Source: Owenia fusiformis (lineage: Eukaryota > Annelida > Polychaeta > Sabellida > Oweniidae). From it: a stretch of 64,000 bases of DNA. Positions 46,101-55,660 of this stretch are shown piece after piece. Position 1 is the stretch's first letter. Each line of letters begins with the position of its first letter. The position numbers and the translations under genes are program-made. The notes under the pieces are model-generated. The model was given only the letters and a program-made list of their open reading frames with translations, made no database searches and was not told the DNA's origin. The stretch is taken from the NCBI GenBank assembly GCA_903813345.2, contig CAIIXF020000009.1, positions 3,472,001-3,536,000 of the forward strand, written 5' to 3'.

Positions 46101-49100
46101 CCATATCGATCGGTCCAAGGAATATTTGCACCCATTGTAACCACCTGGAATAGGTGTGAATTACTTTTGGGAGAGTTGCACTCAACCTTGCAACCCCAGG
46201 ACATTTTGGAGAGTTGCACGCAATTTGCAACCCCATATTGGTGCAAGGAATATTTGCACCCATAATAACAATCTGAAATAGGTGTGAAGGACTTTTGGGA
46301 AAGTTGCACTCAACCTTGCAACTCTGGGGCATTTGGGAGAGTTGCACCCAACTTGCAACCCCATATTGGTGCAAGGAATATTTGCATCCATAATAACCAT
46401 CTGGTATAGGTGTGAAGGACATTTGGGAGAGTTGCACCCAACTTGCAACCCCATTTTGGTGCAAGGGGCATTTGTACCCATGATTGTAACCTGGACATAG
46501 GTGCAAAGGATAATAAGGGCATATAAAGGACTTGCACCCTGGTTAAGGAACAGGGGCAAGATGCACATTGGTTAGGAACAAGGGTATATAAAGGACTTGC
46601 ACCCTGGTTAAGGGACAGGGCAAGGTGCACCTTGGTTAGGAACAAGGGCACATAAAGGACTCGCACCCTGGTTAAGGAACAGGGGCAAGATGCACCTTGG
46701 TTAAGGAACAAGGGCATATAGAGGAGTTGCACCCTGGTTAGGAACAGGGGCACACAGAGACATTGCACCTATGATCAAGGATATTTGCACCAGGTTGCAC
46801 CCATAGCGGACATTTGTTCCCGATTGCACCCATAGCGGACATTTGCACCCGGTTGCACCTCGGATAAAGGATTTTAAGGATACTTGCACCAGGTTGCTTC
46901 CATAAAGACATTTGCACCTGATTGCAACTTAGATACAGGAATTTAAGGATAGTTGCACCAGGTTGCAACCATAAAGGACATTTGCACCTGGTTGTAACTC
47001 GGATAATGGAATTTAAGGATACTTGCACGAGGTTGCAAACATAAAAGACATTTGCACCCGGTTGCACCCATAGCGTACATTTGCACCCGGTTGCACCTCG
47101 GATAAAGGATTTAAGGATACTTGCACCAGGTTGCACCCATAAAGGACATTTGCACCTGGTTGTAACTCGGATAAAGGAATTTAAGGATACTTGCACCAGG
47201 ATGCAACCATAAAGGACATTTGCACCCGGTTGCACCCATAGCGTACATTTGCACCCGGTTGCACCTCGGATAAAGGATTTAAGGATACTTGCACCATGTT
47301 GCACCCATAAAGGGTATTTGCACCTGGTTGCAACTTGAATAAAGGAATTTAAGGACATTTGCACCAGGTTGCACCTCGGATTAAGGATTTAAGGAAACTT
47401 GCTCCAGGTTGTAACCCTAAAGGACATTTGCACCTGATTGCAACTTGGATAAAGGATTTAAGGACGTTTGCACCTGATTGCAACTTGGATAATGGAATAT
47501 AGAGAACTTGCACCCTGGTTAAGGAACAGGGGCAAGATGCACCTTGGTTAAGGAACAAGGGCATACAACGGAGTTGCACCTTGGTTTAGAACAAGGACAT
47601 ATAAAGGACTTGCACCCTGGTTAAGGAATAGGGGCCAGATGCACCTTGGTTAAGGAACAAGGGCATATAACGGAGTTGCACCTTGGTTTAGAACAAGGAC
47701 ACATAAAAGACTTGCACCCTGGATAAGAAACAGGGGCAAGATGCACCTTGGTTAAGGAACAAGGGCATATAGAGGAGTTGCACCCTGGTTAAGAACAGGG
47801 GAACACAGATACATTGCATCTATGATCAAGGAATATAAGGGCTTTTGCACCCATTGAGTAGGATCGTTGCACCCGATTGCAACTTGGATAAAGGAATTTA
47901 AGTATATTTGCACCAGGTTGCACATTAATAAACTTGATTAGTAGTTAGTTGGGTCCCGTGGCCAGGAGCGCCATTTTATTTCAGGACAGACAACAGAATA
48001 CAAAGAGCAGCATCCCACAATTGCTGAGGAAGACACAAACAGAGACTTTTAGTGTTATAGTGATTGTTTAATATGAGTTTATGATTACTTTATATAGTGA
48101 CTTTAGAGACATTCAAGTGATATCAACCTTTATCTTTTGCTGAACTTATTAAAGTGATATCATCTTTTGATCTTACTTTCTTATAGTAACTTTAGAGACA
48201 TTCAAGTGTTATCACATGTTTTTCTGCCTTAAAGATTCTCGCAATCTTTATCCAATCAGCGTTTGCGAGTGTGTCGGCTCACGTATAAAAGGCGAATCCA
48301 ACTCAAATCCATGCAGGGGTGTATGAGGTACCGAATAGGAAAGAGCTCGTGAAATCTGAATTTATATGCACATGGTCAATGTTTACACATGTTTGGAGTT
48401 ATTGAAGAAAATGTGATATGGGTGTGGTTCCGAATTTGAAGTCATTGCTGGAAAATATGATTTTAATACGTGAAATTATATCTATAAATACAGCACTAGA
48501 AATAACAGTACAAATAAAGTACATGTAGGATTGTGTTCAGAAATGTTTGAAACCCTTACAGAAAATTCTGTCTGCATTTTGTCACCATTGCTCTTTCTTC
48601 CCGCATTCTAGTGCTGTTTGAATGAATATATTAATTAATGTATTTCTAACTAAAATATATCACATTTTTTTATAAACCACAAACATTTAGATCATAAAAA
48701 AATTATTCAATACTTGAGTGAGCACGATATGCAAGGGTTACTAAGTTGGCACAGTAAATGACCACTGATATTGTGATAGGGCCATAAGAAGTAGATTCTT
48801 TGTTTTGCGTCCTGGCAAAATCCAAATCATGCAAGGGAACAAGGAAAACAAACACAAACTTGTTGCTGAGAAATGTATGCAGTTTAGGGGCATAAAAAGG
48901 GATGACATACCAATTTGCGGTGATTACAAACACATATCTATACATTTTATGCAATATGTTTAAACATAGCTATTATTCAATAGTAAAAAATAAGAAAATA
49001 CACAATATATGCCAAAGTAATCAATAACACTGTTAATTTTGACGCACATCAAATTATCCGCCATTTTGTCTGATTCCGATTGAACGAAATGCGGTGGTAC

Positions 49101-52100
49101 TTTTAGACCCTTGTGATTGCTATTTGGGTGTGTTTGTTTTTTCTGATTTACTCAAAATCGTGCAAGCAAGGGGACGGAAAACAAAGAATCTACTTCTTAT
49201 GGCCTAGTTCATGCACACAGCGTATTCTGCTAATATACATTTGCTAACACCCCCACTTTCATAGTGAAGTGACTAATTGGTTTATGTTTACGTTTTAATG
49301 TGTTTTGGTTTCCTTGTTACAGCAAGGGGGGGGGGCAGTAAAGTAGACTAACATGTTTGCATGGCAAATTTTGATCGAATATGTGAGACACTTTAAGGCA
49401 TTAGTGATAATATAGTTTAGTTTAGATTGAGTTCGACTTTGTACATAATTTTCTATTGTTTCTTAAGCATTATTTGTAATTGTTTGGCTCATAAAGAGCA
49501 AATATATCACTTTATTTTTATTCTGTACTTGAATGTTCATTGTTGTTTTGTAGTGAGTTCCAGAGGGAACTTGTTTCGTGCAAACCCAGATTGCGTAATA
49601 CTTTCTTTCCCCTTACATTCCCTTGGAGTGACATCTCAGGCGATTGTAGCGAGCGGAGTCAACGCCGCTCCGTATAATCCCGCAATTAAGTAACACGCGG
49701 GAGAGTCCACCTTCCCCGCATTTTCCCCGCATTCCTGACCAGAGCCGCGCCCTTGGGAAAAACGTTACAATATGAAAATACAGCAATGTATAGTTCTCAA
49801 TATACTGTACACGCATATAAATTCTGAAAAAAAATTGTGAAATAAATTGAATTTTTCCAAACCCTTATGACATGACCACTGAAATGTGACTTCCACGTTC
49901 CCAGTAAGGCCCACTTTTAGATTCCAAATAGCTTCAAGATCCTTACACTACATTGATGGAAATTGTGTTGAGACCATTTGAAGGATACCTTTTGTATGGT
50001 ATGAAAGATTTTCAGCAGTGATGTCTCAAGCAGAGACAATTTGGAAATTGTTCATGACACATGCAGAATACAGATCATGACCATGGCAATCCAAAAATAA
50101 TCATACACACATTTTCACAAATAATAATTTTACCATTATCTGAATTTTTGTGGATTGAACTGCAAAAATAGAGACAATTGAATAAATAGAAAAATGTTCC
50201 AATTTCTATTGGCCCACCCTGTACATTACTCGGAAACCGAACTGCGAAATAATACAGGGTGGTTAAAAAAGTGGGACAATTCTTAAAATGTAAAATGTGT
50301 GCAAATATATTACAAAAATATCTGTGAAATCTGTGGAACTAACCTTCACATGTATTTCGAAATCGTTCTTACTAACCACTCCATTTTTGTCTTGATCTGA
50401 AAATAACCTAAACTGAAATCAAAATTACACAAAAAAACATAAAAAGTCCAATAATTGTATATCCATATGACTTAAGATTTACAAGAATAAGAATAAAATT
50501 AACAATGGCTTACCAAACCAGGTATAAAACTGATACTTGTTTATCTTTTCCCAGATATCGGTGCGTTTAAATTCGGCTCTGGAAACTAATTGTTTGACTA
50601 TCATTTCTCCAAAAGTATTCCCAATAGTTTCCACATCCCTAGATACAGTGAATCCAATTATCATCTCTCTGAAAAGAGCTATGTCCAAAACCCGCTGCCC
50701 ATTCTAAAAAGACAAATCATGTCTGTATACGGTTGTCACATCTGGTAGCAATAAATTGAAATTGTGAATGTTGAAATTGCAATATTAAGTGACAGTGTGA
50801 CACAAAAATGCAACCCGCATAATAACATATTTGCCTGTATGATAACTGATTGTTCTTTAGCACAGTGAAACTGATTTTAGACTCCATCGACCAACTCCAC
50901 AAGACGTTTTAGATGACTTGCTTAACTACGTAGATGCATTTCACTAGGGTTACAAGATGTGCGCACACTCTTTTAAGTCAATGGTATGACTTCCTAATAT
51001 GAAGGATCCGTGCGCAGCAACATTTAAAGCAATATTTATGAAGGTGTATATGTCTTGATTCTTTTAAAATACCATTTGCTGAAAAAACGTCCGGCTTTCG
51101 GGTCGAAAATTGTATTTTATCACAAGGGGTCAAAAAACGTAAATATTTTGATTCGAACTTTTATACATTTTATAATTCACAGACCGTTACTCTAAGCATA
51201 CGTACACAAATAGATTATCATAATGTAAAAATATACTATAATTTTACTGTAGATGTCGGTGTTTAATTAGTGTAATTACTCAAGTGTGTTTTGCAGATTT
51301 TGTTTGATTTTTTCAAATATGAGCCAAGCCTATTCAACATAATTGTGTGGAATATTAAGGTAATTTATGATTGGGGACGTATTCGATTCCTTACCATTTA
51401 AAACATTTTATTACCAGCATTTTTCCATATAATCGCAAGGGGTCTAACAACAAATTATTGTTCATGTTTTATAAAACATAATACAATAACAAATAGGTAA
51501 GATTCATGTCTAATTAAATATTACAGAGGTATTGGAATGTTCATTTATTCCAAGGGCATGTTTAATAATTAATAAGAGTCATATGCAATCGAACGCCTTA
51601 CAATTCTTCCTCGACATTACTTGCGGCTATCATCACGTTTTCTGATTGTTGTATCTTCTTTGACGACCTTACCGCTGGATACAATCAAATTTAGGAAGAT
51701 AATGATAACGATTTTTCTCAATTATTCATGAATGAACTCAAGAAAACCCAAGGGGGAGGCGGATTGACCACCCCTGCAGACATTAGGGTTCATTTTATGT
51801 GCAAAATAATTAGTCAAGGGTCAGAAGGACACATTTTTTGTACAACATTATGTGAGTGGCATGCATTTTTGTGTCACGCTATATATTTCAAGAGTATACT
51901 TTAATCATGACATGATGTTACCATAATGATTTTCCTGTATGCAGACTCTACGAAGCATAGAAAAGTGTTGGGGATGTGTCTTGATTCGTAGTAAAATCCA
52001 ACAAATTCAACTTCTTTAATCAAACCATCTCCTAGAATATCAATTCATTTAACGTAATATAATGTAATGCGAATCGATGCAATTAATGCTAGTTACTTTA

Positions 52101-53355
52101 TGATAAAATATCTTTTTATGTATGCGTAAATTATCATACCATTTTTGTCAATTATGTGAAAAGTTATGTCAATATACTCGCGGAACCACAACGGTATGTC
52201 ATTTTTCTTCTCGTAATTTGCAGCAAAGTCCGCCCAGAAGTTGCACCATTCAACTAAGCTGATCTGTGAAGTAAAAGTTTAGTGTGACACGTTTCCCACG
52301 TCAACAGTTACTGACACATGTAACATAATATGGAGTGTCGAAAATATATATGGACCGTTATTACGTTGTCATTATTTGTTTATCTATTTTCTACTTTCTT
52401 GCCAATGCAGGGAATCGATTGCATCGCTTTATCAACACAATCTATTATCCATGAGTACACTAATGCTTTTATTGATCTCTTAACTCTACATGATCATAGC
52501 ATGCTTGAAATATTGACAATATTGTTGAGTTTGTGTTATGATTAGCGTGGATTTCAATTACTCGCCTGGTTGTTTTTATCCGCATCACTCGTTAGATTTT
52601 CCCATAAGTTACTTTTCATGACGTTGGCTCTCTTCCACATTGGGCTGCCATCTGTCCAGTCTCTTCTTAGTACCAGGTCCTAGGATGACTGATCGTGTCA
52701 ATATCATGGTATGTCAATATCATGTCATCTTATCTGACAAGCTGCCTTGTGTTCGGTTGGTTCTTTACTAGTAAAGTTTTTATTGAAACATTCACTCAGT
52801 GGTTCAGAAGTTGAAAACAGTCTCATCTTATTTAACGGAAACAAAACATGTAATAATATAATGGTTTTGCAAAAAAATTGTAAAAAGTAAGCAAGTATAC
52901 CTGGAAAGCCATATCAAAATCCTTTTTTCCAACAACTTCATTTAGATTCCTATCTAAAAATCAATGAAAATCATGTATACGCATTAAAGGTTCCGGTTGA
53001 TGATTTTTAAAAAGAATTTGGTCAATTTGAAACAAGTTGAAAAAATACCTTGTTGAGCTTTTTTTAGCTTGAGAAAGCCATTAAAGGTCAAATCTCAAAT
53101 CTGAATTCAGATTTGAACTTCCGAGAACTTGCAGAACTTGTCAGTGAAAACAGTATTTGTTAATTTATTGGAGTTTTTTCGAATTTGGTACAGGAGCCGG
53201 ACCCAAACGACCAACCACCACCCGCCGTCACAAAAAACGAGACCATAATATGTCACCACTTTTGATCGTGAAATAATATACTCACCAAACAACATGTAAA
53301 ATTGATTCTTTATTTTTGCCATCCAAAAGGAATCAAGTTTGAAGTTCTTCGCCAT
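21980..53355 (-). CDS. Gene B: complete tandem copy of the two-lobed EF-hand gene
   Basis: Same exon series as gene A, about 37 kb to the right: exon 1 53286-53355, exon 2 52901-52953, exon 3 52566-52679, exon 4 52140-52263, exon 5 51922-52031, exon 6 50514-50703, exon 7 50344-50396, exon 8 twice (36001-36120 and 31560-31679), exon 9 29281-29413, exon 10 29035-29135, and probable terminal exon 11 21980-22181. With one exon 8, exons 1-10 encode 356 residues. Differences from gene A are few, for example three in exon 6. Intron 7 is about 14 kb because of a satellite array and insertions. The exon 10-11 junction is not resolved in phase. The gene appears intact otherwise, but no transcript evidence is available here. 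Confidence 0.68.
22598..22789 (+). other. Conserved plus-strand open frame of unknown status
   Basis: After a good acceptor (TATATTTCAG at 22597) a 63-codon lysine- and serine-rich frame follows (KSRFDQSMNTLDRSLHITPK and so on). The protein is identical in the second unit (58206-58397), where one synonymous change is visible. It could be a last exon of a plus-strand gene or plain conserved repeat. I see no partner exon and no domain. Confidence 0.25.
24596..25937. mobile_element. 1.34-kb DNA element with TAA duplication, absent from unit 2
   Basis: Ends are identical inverted repeats TAGTCCATGGTATGA, flanked by TAA at 24593-24595 and 25938-25940. In unit 2 the corresponding site at 60,269-60,271 has a single TAA and no insert. 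A second inverted motif GTAGCACACTATAG lies about 45 bp inside each end. TWA duplication suggests PIF/Harbinger mobilisation. No transposase frame. Confidence 0.88.
26120..27055 (+). repeat. Three-copy tandem repeat, unit about 350 bp
   Basis: Units share TTATTTCATACAACTACTCT, GACATGGCTTTTTACAATGC, TTTCGCGAGACAAAAATGGC and AAAATGGCTGAAAA. Starts lie near 26,120, 26,470 and 26,830. The counterpart in unit 2 is about 60,450-61,390. Followed by (GCAC)n and (GACA)n at 27,058-27,095. Confidence 0.75.
27763..27850 (+). repeat. GGAC microsatellite plus conserved TACCGAACTTCG tail
   Basis: CCGGACGGACGGACGGATG repeats then CTATATCCCTACCGAACTTC and GTTCGTTGGGATAATTACGA. Repeated at 62,245-62,340. It behaves like one end of a dispersed repeat, because sequence just upstream differs between units (unit 2 has an extra ~110 bp at 62,055-62,165). 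Confidence 0.6.
28136..28652. mobile_element. Foldback MITE with ~200-bp arms
   Basis: Left arm GTGATCCACTCGATTACGC and onward to GCGAACAAATAGTTCAT. The right arm is the same in reverse (to ATCGAGCGGATCACCTG). The arms look about 80-85% alike with a short centre at about 28,330-28,440. Present also at 62,615-63,115. The open frames on both strands here are mirror images of each other. Intronic in genes B and C. Confidence 0.75.
29035..29135 (-). CDS. Gene B exon 10 (altered EF loop 3 of lobe 2)
   Basis: 101 nt after acceptor TGTTACAG. It encodes DGWVEKEEWVTYYGKCLKSP and onward to KKITY, then possible donors GTACGT (phase 0) or GTTCAT (phase 1). If neither is used, translation stops after TYVRS. 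Joined to exon 9 the loop reads DRLGNSDGWVEKEE, two residues longer than a canonical 12-residue loop, so calcium binding here is doubtful. Confidence 0.7.
29281..29413 (-). CDS. Gene B exon 9 (EF loop 2 end, loop 3 start of lobe 2)
   Basis: 133 nt after acceptor TTTTTAAAAG. It encodes VTIDEWLNALEKMCRQ, then LQIPQWYLRYMDVYFDVFDRLGN plus one base before donor GTAAGT. The PQW-x3-YMDV-x-FDV pattern is strongly calexcitin-like (PEW, YM, FMFDV). A MITE terminus lies only 22 bp upstream of the exon, so the branch-point region is at or inside transposon sequence. Confidence 0.76.
29435..29930. mobile_element. MITE with TAACACCCCAGT ends next to exon 9
   Basis: Ends TAACACCCCAGTCACATTT (29435) and inverted TAACACCCCAGTTACATTTT (29930). 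The interior is rich in GCGAGCGTAG and CCGCAAGG words. It begins 22 bp from exon 9 in both units (29435, 63907). Its right 97 bp begin both 4.44-kb copies. Confidence 0.7.
29974..30619 (+). mobile_element. CCCCTATCACAAC element, 4.44-kb copy 1
   Basis: Complete 646-bp member with ends CCCCTATCACAACAAACTGG and inverted CCCTACTATCACACCAAACT. Non-coding. Confidence 0.7.
30716..31110 (+). mobile_element. Second, partial CCCCTATCACACC element, copy 1
   Basis: Left terminus intact, right end at AACTTGTTTGGTGTG. The frame 30792-31031 recurs in all members, including the inverted one at 4632-4871, so it is repeat sequence and has no independent support as a gene. Confidence 0.65.
31560..31679 (-). 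CDS. Gene B exon 8, proximal copy
   Basis: Second copy of the 120-nt exon, 4441 bp from the first, with identical splice sites (acceptor TTTATGCAG, donor GTTAGC). It reads directly into exon 9, completing loop DTNLDDTVTIDE. Whether one or both copies are spliced cannot be told from sequence. Confidence 0.68.
32546..32642 (+). promoter_or_regulatory. TATA-box and exon-like segment, copy 1
   Basis: TATAAAAGG at 32546-32554 in a locally GC-rich setting (TCCGCGCGGGGCA), followed 82 bp later by a strong donor-like GTAAGTAAG (32637). This could be an old plus-strand promoter with a first exon, perhaps from a retroelement. No reading frame follows. Confidence 0.35.
32834..32982 (+). repeat. TTGCAACC satellite fragment, copy 1
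   Basis: Two units of GGGAGARTTGCAACCAACTT plus GGTGCAAGGRATATTTGCAC. Same family as the large array at 45,780-46,510. Ends exactly where a CACTGCGTG terminus begins. Confidence 0.8.
32983..33890. mobile_element. CTAGA/AAGCACG element, 4.44-kb copy 1
   Basis: Ends CACTGCGTGAAAAATGGAAT and inverted GAATTCTTGCAATTTCTAG at the right. Contains a G-tract, hAT-like insert at about 33,572-33,798 (GGGGCGAAGCCAG ... CTTCGCCTATGG). Confidence 0.5.
34415..35552 (+). mobile_element. CCCCTATCACA element pair, 4.44-kb copy 2
   Basis: The pair at 29974-31110 repeated at +4441 with a handful of substitutions. Confidence 0.75.
36001..36120 (-). CDS. Gene B exon 8, distal copy
   Basis: 120 nt, phase 0-0, encodes NILTLTNWTEGSPMW to DTNLDDT. 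It lies in copy 2 of the 4.44-kb tandem duplication and is identical to the exon at 31560-31679. In transcription order it is the first of the two copies. Because the exon is symmetric in phase, use of both copies would add 40 residues without a frameshift. Confidence 0.68.
36987..37083 (+). promoter_or_regulatory. TATA-box and exon-like segment, copy 2
   Basis: Identical to the segment at 32546 by tandem duplication, including the GTAAGTAAG at 37078. Confidence 0.35.
37275..37419 (+). repeat. TTGCAACC satellite fragment, copy 2
   Basis: Same as at 32,834. It ends ATAACCACCT, directly before CACTGCGTG. The sequence expected next in the satellite (CCTGAAATAGG) is found at 45,774. Confidence 0.8.
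38729..40600. other. Intron 7 of gene B, no gene seen
   Basis: Unique sequence with a G13 tract near 39,550. Open frames are short and have no conserved counterpart. Confidence 0.5.
40601..40759. mobile_element. 159-bp hAT-type MITE
   Basis: Ends CAGGCCCGTAGCCA and inverted CAGGCCCGTAGCCA (TGGCTACGGGCCTG at 40746-40759), perfect over 14 bp, with C-rich runs inside. Flanks CCAAATT and AAAATATT do not give a clean 8-bp duplication. Confidence 0.7.
42337..42424. mobile_element. 88-bp hairpin MITE, copy 1
   Basis: Arms TAGCCTTTTCCAAGTCGGTA and inverted TAGCCTTGCCCAAGTCGTAT around a short centre. Flanking 9-mers CCCCATCCT and CACCATCCA match at seven positions. Confidence 0.7.
43646..43750. mobile_element. 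105-bp hairpin MITE, copy 2, 9-bp duplication
   Basis: Arms of about 40 bp starting TAGCCTTGCCCAAGTCGGTA and inverted TAGCCTTGACCAAGTCGGTC. Perfect 9-bp direct repeats TACTCCACG at 43637-43645 and 43751-43759. A 9-bp duplication fits Mutator-like transposition. Confidence 0.85.
44235..44268. repeat. 34-bp perfect palindrome
   Basis: CATGGACCTATATCCTC followed at once by its exact reverse complement, with no spacer. The surrounding 200 bp has repeated AGGG and GGTAGGTACC words. Confidence 0.9.
45774..47950 (+). repeat. Large TTGCACC-type satellite array in intron 7 of gene B
   Basis: Three related blocks. 45,774-46,510: units of about 60-130 bp with GGGAGAGTTGCACCCAACTT and GGTGCAAGGAATATTTGCAC. 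46,510-46,770 and 47,500-47,830: units of about 50-60 bp with GGTTAAGGAACAGGGGCAAG. 46,770-47,500: units with GGATAAAGGATTTAAGGATA and CTTGCACCAGGTTGCACCC. Overlapping minus-strand frames of up to 208 codons arise from the repeats and are not treated as genes. Confidence 0.92.
48252..48292 (+). promoter_or_regulatory. CCAAT plus TATA-box promoter-like segment
   Basis: CCAAT at 48252-48256 and TATAAAAGG at 48284-48292, 28 bp apart, with GCGTTTGCGAG between. No frame follows. The same TATAAAAGG context occurs at 32,546 and 36,987. Confidence 0.3.
48300..49760. other. Intron 7 of gene B, no gene seen
   Basis: Mostly unique. A GC-rich stretch at 49,640-49,750 (GCGAGCGGAGTCAACG, CCCCGCATTTTCCCCGCATT) stands out but folds into no tRNA that I can support. 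Confidence 0.4.
50344..50396 (-). CDS. Gene B exon 7
   Basis: 53 nt with the DQDKNGVVSKND loop, identical in protein to gene A. The next exon downstream (exon 8) is more than 14 kb away at 36001-36120. Confidence 0.73.
50514..50703 (-). CDS. Gene B exon 6 (lobe junction)
   Basis: 190 nt, same junction of lobe 1 end and lobe 2 start as gene A. Three residues differ: L to I after REMI, M to V after SRD, and K to I in WEKINKYQF. Confidence 0.76.
51922..52031 (-). CDS. Gene B exon 5
   Basis: 110 nt with EF loop 3 (DKNGDGLIDEVE across the splice). The coding change relative to gene A is small: GTTGAATTT becomes AAAGAAGTTGAATTT in context of the same loop, with the acceptor and donor kept. Confidence 0.7.
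52140..52263 (-). CDS. Gene B exon 4
   Basis: 124 nt. It encodes the same EF loop 2 end and the IIDKN start of loop 3 as gene A, with the same acceptor and donor. Confidence 0.75.
52566..52679 (-). CDS. Gene B exon 3
   Basis: 114 nt, phase 0-0. It reads DWTDGSPMW where gene A reads DWKDGSPMW. The GC-AG donor is kept. The T is shared with exon 8 (WTEGSPMW), so K in gene A is probably the derived state. Confidence 0.73.
52901..52953 (-). CDS. Gene B exon 2
   Basis: 53 nt with EF loop 1 of lobe 1. One residue differs from gene A (L to M in the DFDMAFQ tail). Splice sites are conserved. Confidence 0.73.
53286..53355 (-). CDS. Gene B exon 1 (start codon)
   Basis: Same 23 codons plus one base as gene A exon 1, with donor GTGAGT. 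The first 23 residues are identical to gene A. Confidence 0.73.
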
Positions 53356-53589
53356 GTTGAAAAGTATGTGCAGCTAAGAGGAATGTATGGGCGTAATGCT
53401 CTTATGATTATTTTGAATCGGTAATGATATTGTCTAGAGAAAAATTTGCGTTTAGTTTCATATATGCAGGAAGGTCAAAATAACATTCCTATATTCTATA
53501 TTTCATTCACTATATTTTTTAATGATTTAAAAATAGGTTAGTTTGGCATATTTCAATTAAAAGGTGACGACATACAATAATTGTATAGG

Positions 53590-53822
53590 CCCCCTATCAC
53601 ACCAAACTAGTTCTTACCCGTTCTTTCCTACGAAAACGTCGTAAAACGGGCTCAATCTGGCTGTGGTCGGGAAATATGTCTAAAATAATTAGCTACCTCG
53701 TTCATAAACAGTCTTCAATACGTCCATCTCATTCGCAGTTCGTTCAGGTCGCACCACGTTGGTGTGCAACGTCGTATAACGCGCCCCTTAGTCTAGAAGG
53801 TCATCATGACCTGATTTTTTAA
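53590..53822 (+). mobile_element. Truncated CCCCTATCACACC element upstream of gene B
   Basis: Counterpart of 16,773-17,005, same truncation point, so the insertion predates the unit duplication. Confidence 0.7.
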
Positions 53823-53954
53823 GGTTAGGTTTTATTTATTTGCAATAAGATGTTACACTAGTTAAAATACTAGGAAGGCCTAGGTAAAACATTACATTAT
53901 TGCCCTGCCTTATAAAGAATTGCAAATCAACATATATTTACATCAGTTCTCAAA

Positions 53955-54236
53955 GTTTTCTAGACATTTCACCCCCTGGACGTTTCACCCCTAGACTGTT
54001 CACCCCTTAAACGTTTCACCCCCTGGACATTTCACCCCTTAGACATTTCACCCCCTGGTCATTTCTACCCCTGGACGTTTCACCCCTAGACATTTCATCC
54101 CTTAGACATTTCACCCCCTGGACACCTCACCCCCTAGACGTTTCACCCCTTAGCCATTTCACCCCTTGACATTTCATCCCTTAGACGTTTCACCCCTTAG
54201 ACATTTCACCCCTTAGACGTTTCACCCCCGGCCCTA
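53955..54236 (+). repeat. Minisatellite, unit about 16-17 bp, longer copy
   Basis: About 17 units of GACATTTCACCCCTTA type, against about six in unit 1. It runs into 54,237-55,183, which has no match in unit 1's equivalent place. Confidence 0.85.
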
Positions 54237-54439
54237 GACATTTTAGCTTCAATGTTTTACTCCTACATATTTCATTCAAGTATTCCTCTTTGTTAGAACT
54301 GAATACCTAAGTGTAAATGGCATATATTATAGTACATATTTCCTATCGACACATTTTGCTCAGTAACTTAAGTGAATTTAAGTTGGATGACTTCATGTAA
54401 TATGGTTTAGCGTATAATATGGTTTTTTCAAAAAAATAA

Positions 54440-54590
54440 ATTTTCAAAGTTGATTAGCAATTTTCAATCCAACTAAATGTACTTTTACATGTAGATTTAA
54501 AGTATGACATCACTTTGACTGAATTGTGAATATTTAATGGCGTAAAACAAGATCATTTCTACTCGCATCTAGTCAGTATTCACTTGTTTT
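54440..54590 (-). repeat. Inverted, diverged copy of 23,640-23,800 / 59,330-59,480
   Basis: GATGCGAGTAGAAATGATCT, TTCAGTCAAAGTGATGTCAT and TACATGTAAAAGTACA (read on the minus strand) match those places, so they belong to one dispersed family. Confidence 0.55.
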
Positions 54591-54847
54591 TTCATATTCA
54601 GTTTCCAGGGTTTTGAAGTGAGGTCCAGTCAGAAAATCTGCAACCCAAAATCTTACACAATGCTAATTAATTTCACATCTAATTAATTCCATATCTAATT
54701 GTTTTCCATAAAACTAATGCTTTTATATCAGTATAGATACATTTGTGCACACATCAAAAACATGTTACCTCATATACATACAAGAAGAAAAAACGATTGG
54801 ATTAATTTTCTAAATCTAAAAATAACTGGACTTTGGAAATTGAACAA

Positions 54848-55080
54848 GTTCAATTTCAGACTGATGGAAGGACGGACTGGTTGGACTTGGACTGGACCTT
54901 GACTGGATTTGAACCTTGACTGGATTGAACCTGGGCTGGTCTTGGACTGGACTTAGACTATACTTGGACCTGTACTGGCCTTGGAACTGGACTGGAATTG
55001 ACCTGAACCTGGACTTTGACTGGACTGGAACCTGATTTGGACTAAGACCTGGACTTGGACCTGTAAATGGACTGGACAGG
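54848..55080 (+). repeat. Minisatellite of GGACTGGACTTGGAC words
   Basis: Imperfect 6-, 11- and 17-bp units of TGGACT, TTGGACTGGACC type. Found only in unit 2. Confidence 0.8.
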
Positions 55081-55183
55081 TATTTTTCGATTTTTTCTTC
55101 ACTTCTCTTGACTTTCTATAAGGCTATCATCAGATCGATTTTTCTCGAAATTTCAAAATGCCATAACTTTAGATAGATAGCGA

Positions 55184-55660
55184 TGGGAGTCTCTGGAGCA
55201 GAGAAGACAACAACAACGGCTCACCATGCTCTTTAAAATCAACAATAGCCTAGTTGGAATTCCCAAGGACCAATATCTTGAACCCCCCTCCCACAATAGA
55301 CCCAGACGATTACAAGTAACTAACAGCCAGGCCTTTGTCCGCCGCAGATACAACAAATATGTCACTTTGCAGTCTTTCTTCCCAAATACAATCAGGGAAT
55401 GGAACTCACTTCCAGAATCAATAGTGACAGCGGGAACATTCGAAGGCTTTAAAACCACGCTTGGTTCTTACTACCAAAACCCCATTCCTTAACTCTTACT
55501 GTTGTGTAACTGTTTTTAAACCGTTTTTAACTTTACCTTTTACTCTAACACTGTTTTTATCTTTTACTATGCATACTTACCCGCGATGTAGTAATCAGTA
55601 AATGATTGAATCGTGTATTATTATTATGATGATGATGATGATGATGAAACGGCCCTCATA
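55184..55660 (+). pseudogene. LINE 3' fragment, unit 2
   Basis: Begins at ATGGGAGTCTCTGGAGCAGA, equal to 19,195 in unit 1. It encodes QRRQQQRLTMLFKINNSLVG and, after a frameshift by one extra C, FFPNTIREWNSLPESIV to the stop at 55,490. Ends in the same TGATGA tail. About 1.95 kb of LINE 5' sequence present in unit 1 is absent here. Confidence 0.85.

Noticed and set aside
45726-47579. Minus-strand frames of 128-208 codons rich in VQP, GCNSP and GAN words
   Set aside because: Several frames overlap in the same satellite, and stop codons are avoided only because the unit lacks them. No conserved start or partner exon.
49560-49750. GC-rich stretch considered as a tRNA or tRNA-derived SINE
   Set aside because: I could not draw a cloverleaf or find A and B box promoters with proper spacing.
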